The notes under the pieces: generated by a model
The model's database searches: none
The model's input: the letters and a program-made list of their open reading frames with translations, nothing else
What the model was told of the DNA's origin: nothing
Assembly: GCF_025751575.1 (NCBI RefSeq)
Contig: NZ_JAOWLA010000004.1
Span: 124,001-188,000, forward strand
Length of the DNA stretch: 64,000 nt
Source of the DNA: Albidovulum sediminicola
GTDB lineage: Bacteria; Pseudomonadota; Alphaproteobacteria; Rhodobacterales; Rhodobacteraceae
Reading direction: 5' to 3'
Program-made: the position numbers and the translations under genes
In this document: one piece after another, positions 63,006 to 64,000 of the stretch
How the letters are laid out: each line of letters starts with the position of its first letter
Numbering within the stretch: the stretch's first letter is position 1

Positions 63006-64000
63006 GTGAACGACGAACTGAAGTATCTTCTTGAGCGCACCGTCGCGGGTCGGCAGAGCCGCCGGGCATTCCTGGGCCGCGCGGGCGCCCTTGGCATGTC
63101 GGCCGCCATGGCCAACACCATGCTCGCTTCGGCGGCGCGTGCGCAGGAGCCGAAGAAGGGCGGGCTGATCCGCATGGGGATGCAGGGCGGCGAAAGCACC
63201 AACACGCTTGACCCGGCGCTCGCAGCCTCCGAGGTGCCGTTCGCGGTCAACATGACCTGGGGGGAGATGCTGACGGACGTGGACCCGAACGGCAATCTCG
63301 ACATGCGGATCGCCGAGGAGGTGTCCTCCAGCCCCGACGCGAAGACCTGGAAATTCAAGATCCGCCAGGGCGTGGAGTTCCACAACGGCAAGACCGTGAC
63401 GGCCGAGGACGTGCTGGCCACGATGCAGCGCCATTCCGACGAGAACTCCCAGTCGGGTGCCCTTGGCATCGTCCAGGGGATCGAGTCGATGTCGGCCGAG
63501 GGCGACATGTTCACGGTGACGCTCGCCTCGCCGAATGCCGACCTTCCCTATCTGATGGGGGACTATCACCTGATCATCCAGCCGGATGGCGGTCGCGATG
63601 ACCCGGCGGCGGGAATCGGCGCGGGCCCCTACAAGGTCGTGGTGAACGAGCCGGGCGTGCGCCATGGCTTCGAGAAGCATGTGAACTACTGGGACGACCG
63701 TATCGGCCACGCCGACCAGACCGAGATCCTGGTCATCAACGACACCACCGCGCGTGTGGCAGCCCTTCAGGCGGGGCAGGTCCACATGATCAACCGCGTG
63801 GACCCCAAGGTCTACGGTTTGCTCAAGAAGGCGCCAGGCATCCTGGTCCACGCGACGCCGGGTCGGGGCCATTATGTCTTCATCATGCACTGCACCGCGG
63901 CGCCCTTCGACAACAACGACCTGCGCATGGCGCTTAAGCTCGCCATCAACCGGCATGAGATGGTGGACAAGGTCCTGGGCGGGCTGGGCTCGGTCGGTAA
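63006..64000 (+). CDS. Tat-exported peptide-type ABC solute-binding protein, copy 2 (runs off the window)
   Basis: A partial open frame of 331 codons continues beyond the window end. It starts at GTG 63006, 5 bases after a strong GGGGAGG (62994-63000). The N-terminus NDELKYLLERTVAGRQSRRAFLG and the Tat motif SRRAFLGRAGALG, ending near ARAQ, mirror the preceding gene (DELAILLDRLDAMGITRRGFMG). The mature part is strikingly similar (GGESTNTLDPALAASEVPFAVN; GQVHMINRVDPKVY). It is a family 5 binding protein. The permease and ATPase genes are expected downstream. Confidence 0.9.
   Translation, partial: MNDELKYLLERTVAGRQSRRAFLGRAGALGMSAAMANTMLASAARAQEPKKGGLIRMGMQGGESTNTLDPALAASEVPFAVNMTWGEMLTDVDPNGNLDMRIAEEVSSSPDAKTWKFKIRQGVEFHNGKTVTAEDVLATMQRHSDENSQSGALGIVQGIESMSAEGDMFTVTLASPNADLPYLMGDYHLIIQPDGGRDDPAAGIGAGPYKVVVNEPGVRHGFEKHVNYWDDRIGHADQTEILVINDTTARVAALQAGQVHMINRVDPKVYGLLKKAPGILVHATPGRGHYVFIMHCTAAPFDNNDLRMALKLAINRHEMVDKVLGGLGSVG

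Overview
The window is chromosomal DNA from a high-GC alphaproteobacterium, most likely a member of the Rhodobacterales/Roseobacter group. The supporting signs are the dense core genes with alphaproteobacterial order (lptF-lptG-lptD-surA-pdxA-rsmA, prfA-prmC-DUF4167, recA-alaS), a circularly permuted two-piece tmRNA, a GAAC-N7-GAAC LexA box before recA, CtrA-type TTAA-N7-TTAA sites, and gene-transfer-agent (GTA) type lysis genes. I see no rRNA, tRNA, CRISPR array, insertion sequence or recognisable defence island. Most of the window is ordinary core genome, and its interest lies in regulatory DNA and a few gene neighbourhoods.

Layout. 0-2.3 kb: ccmE, a GTA-type endolysin/holin pair and a membrane-anchored NYN ribonuclease. 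2.3-5.6 kb: mazG and two tandem M20 amidohydrolases. 5.6-9.7 kb: a polyamine catabolic block (class III aminotransferase, FAD-dependent amine oxidase, agmatinase) in which two promoter regions share a TTTTGATCAAA palindrome. 9.7-13.1 kb: a DUF1499 protein, prfA, prmC and DUF4167. 13.1-20.7 kb: the minus-strand envelope operon lptF-lptG-lptD-surA-pdxA-rsmA. 20.8-26.4 kb: pepA-holC, then ABC-F/marC/retropepsin on the minus strand, then ndk. 26.4-30.7 kb: small hypothetical genes, a DUF1127/MocR divergent pair and a TetR regulator. 30.7-38.5 kb: ppk2, metA, a P-loop protein, a FadL-type porin, a DMT transporter, a second agmatinase-like enzyme, a TehA-like channel and a GMP-synthase-like amidotransferase. 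38.5-45.7 kb: guaB with a structured leader, an RsmB-like methyltransferase, cckA behind a perfect CtrA box, a sulfotransferase and recA. 45.7-53.1 kb: an NTF2-like gene broken by an in-frame TAG, alaS, a DUF1330 protein, a class II amidotransferase, typA, a DUF1194 protein and an NTF2-like protein.

53.1-64 kb is the accessory-looking end. The split tmRNA gene lies on the minus strand and encodes a tag ending in RAPAMALAA. Next come a carnitine-to-betaine operon (BKACE cleavage enzyme, SGNH hydrolase, carnitine dehydrogenase-thioesterase fusion, SDR), a choline sulfatase, a CocE-type hydrolase and two tandem Tat-exported peptide-type ABC solute-binding proteins. The last of these runs off the window.

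One theme links distant parts of the window: GTA-type lysis genes at the left end, the CckA kinase with its own CtrA box, and recA carrying both a LexA box and a CtrA box. This fits the CckA-ChpT-CtrA/LexA circuit known to control GTA release and uptake in Rhodobacter capsulatus. The other theme is use of quaternary amines and polyamines (carnitine, choline sulfate, agmatine, putrescine), which is typical of marine Rhodobacterales. I found no convincing wholly new multi-gene system. The best candidates for undescribed biology are the guaB leader, the shared polyamine operator and the CtrA site between the sulfotransferase and recA.
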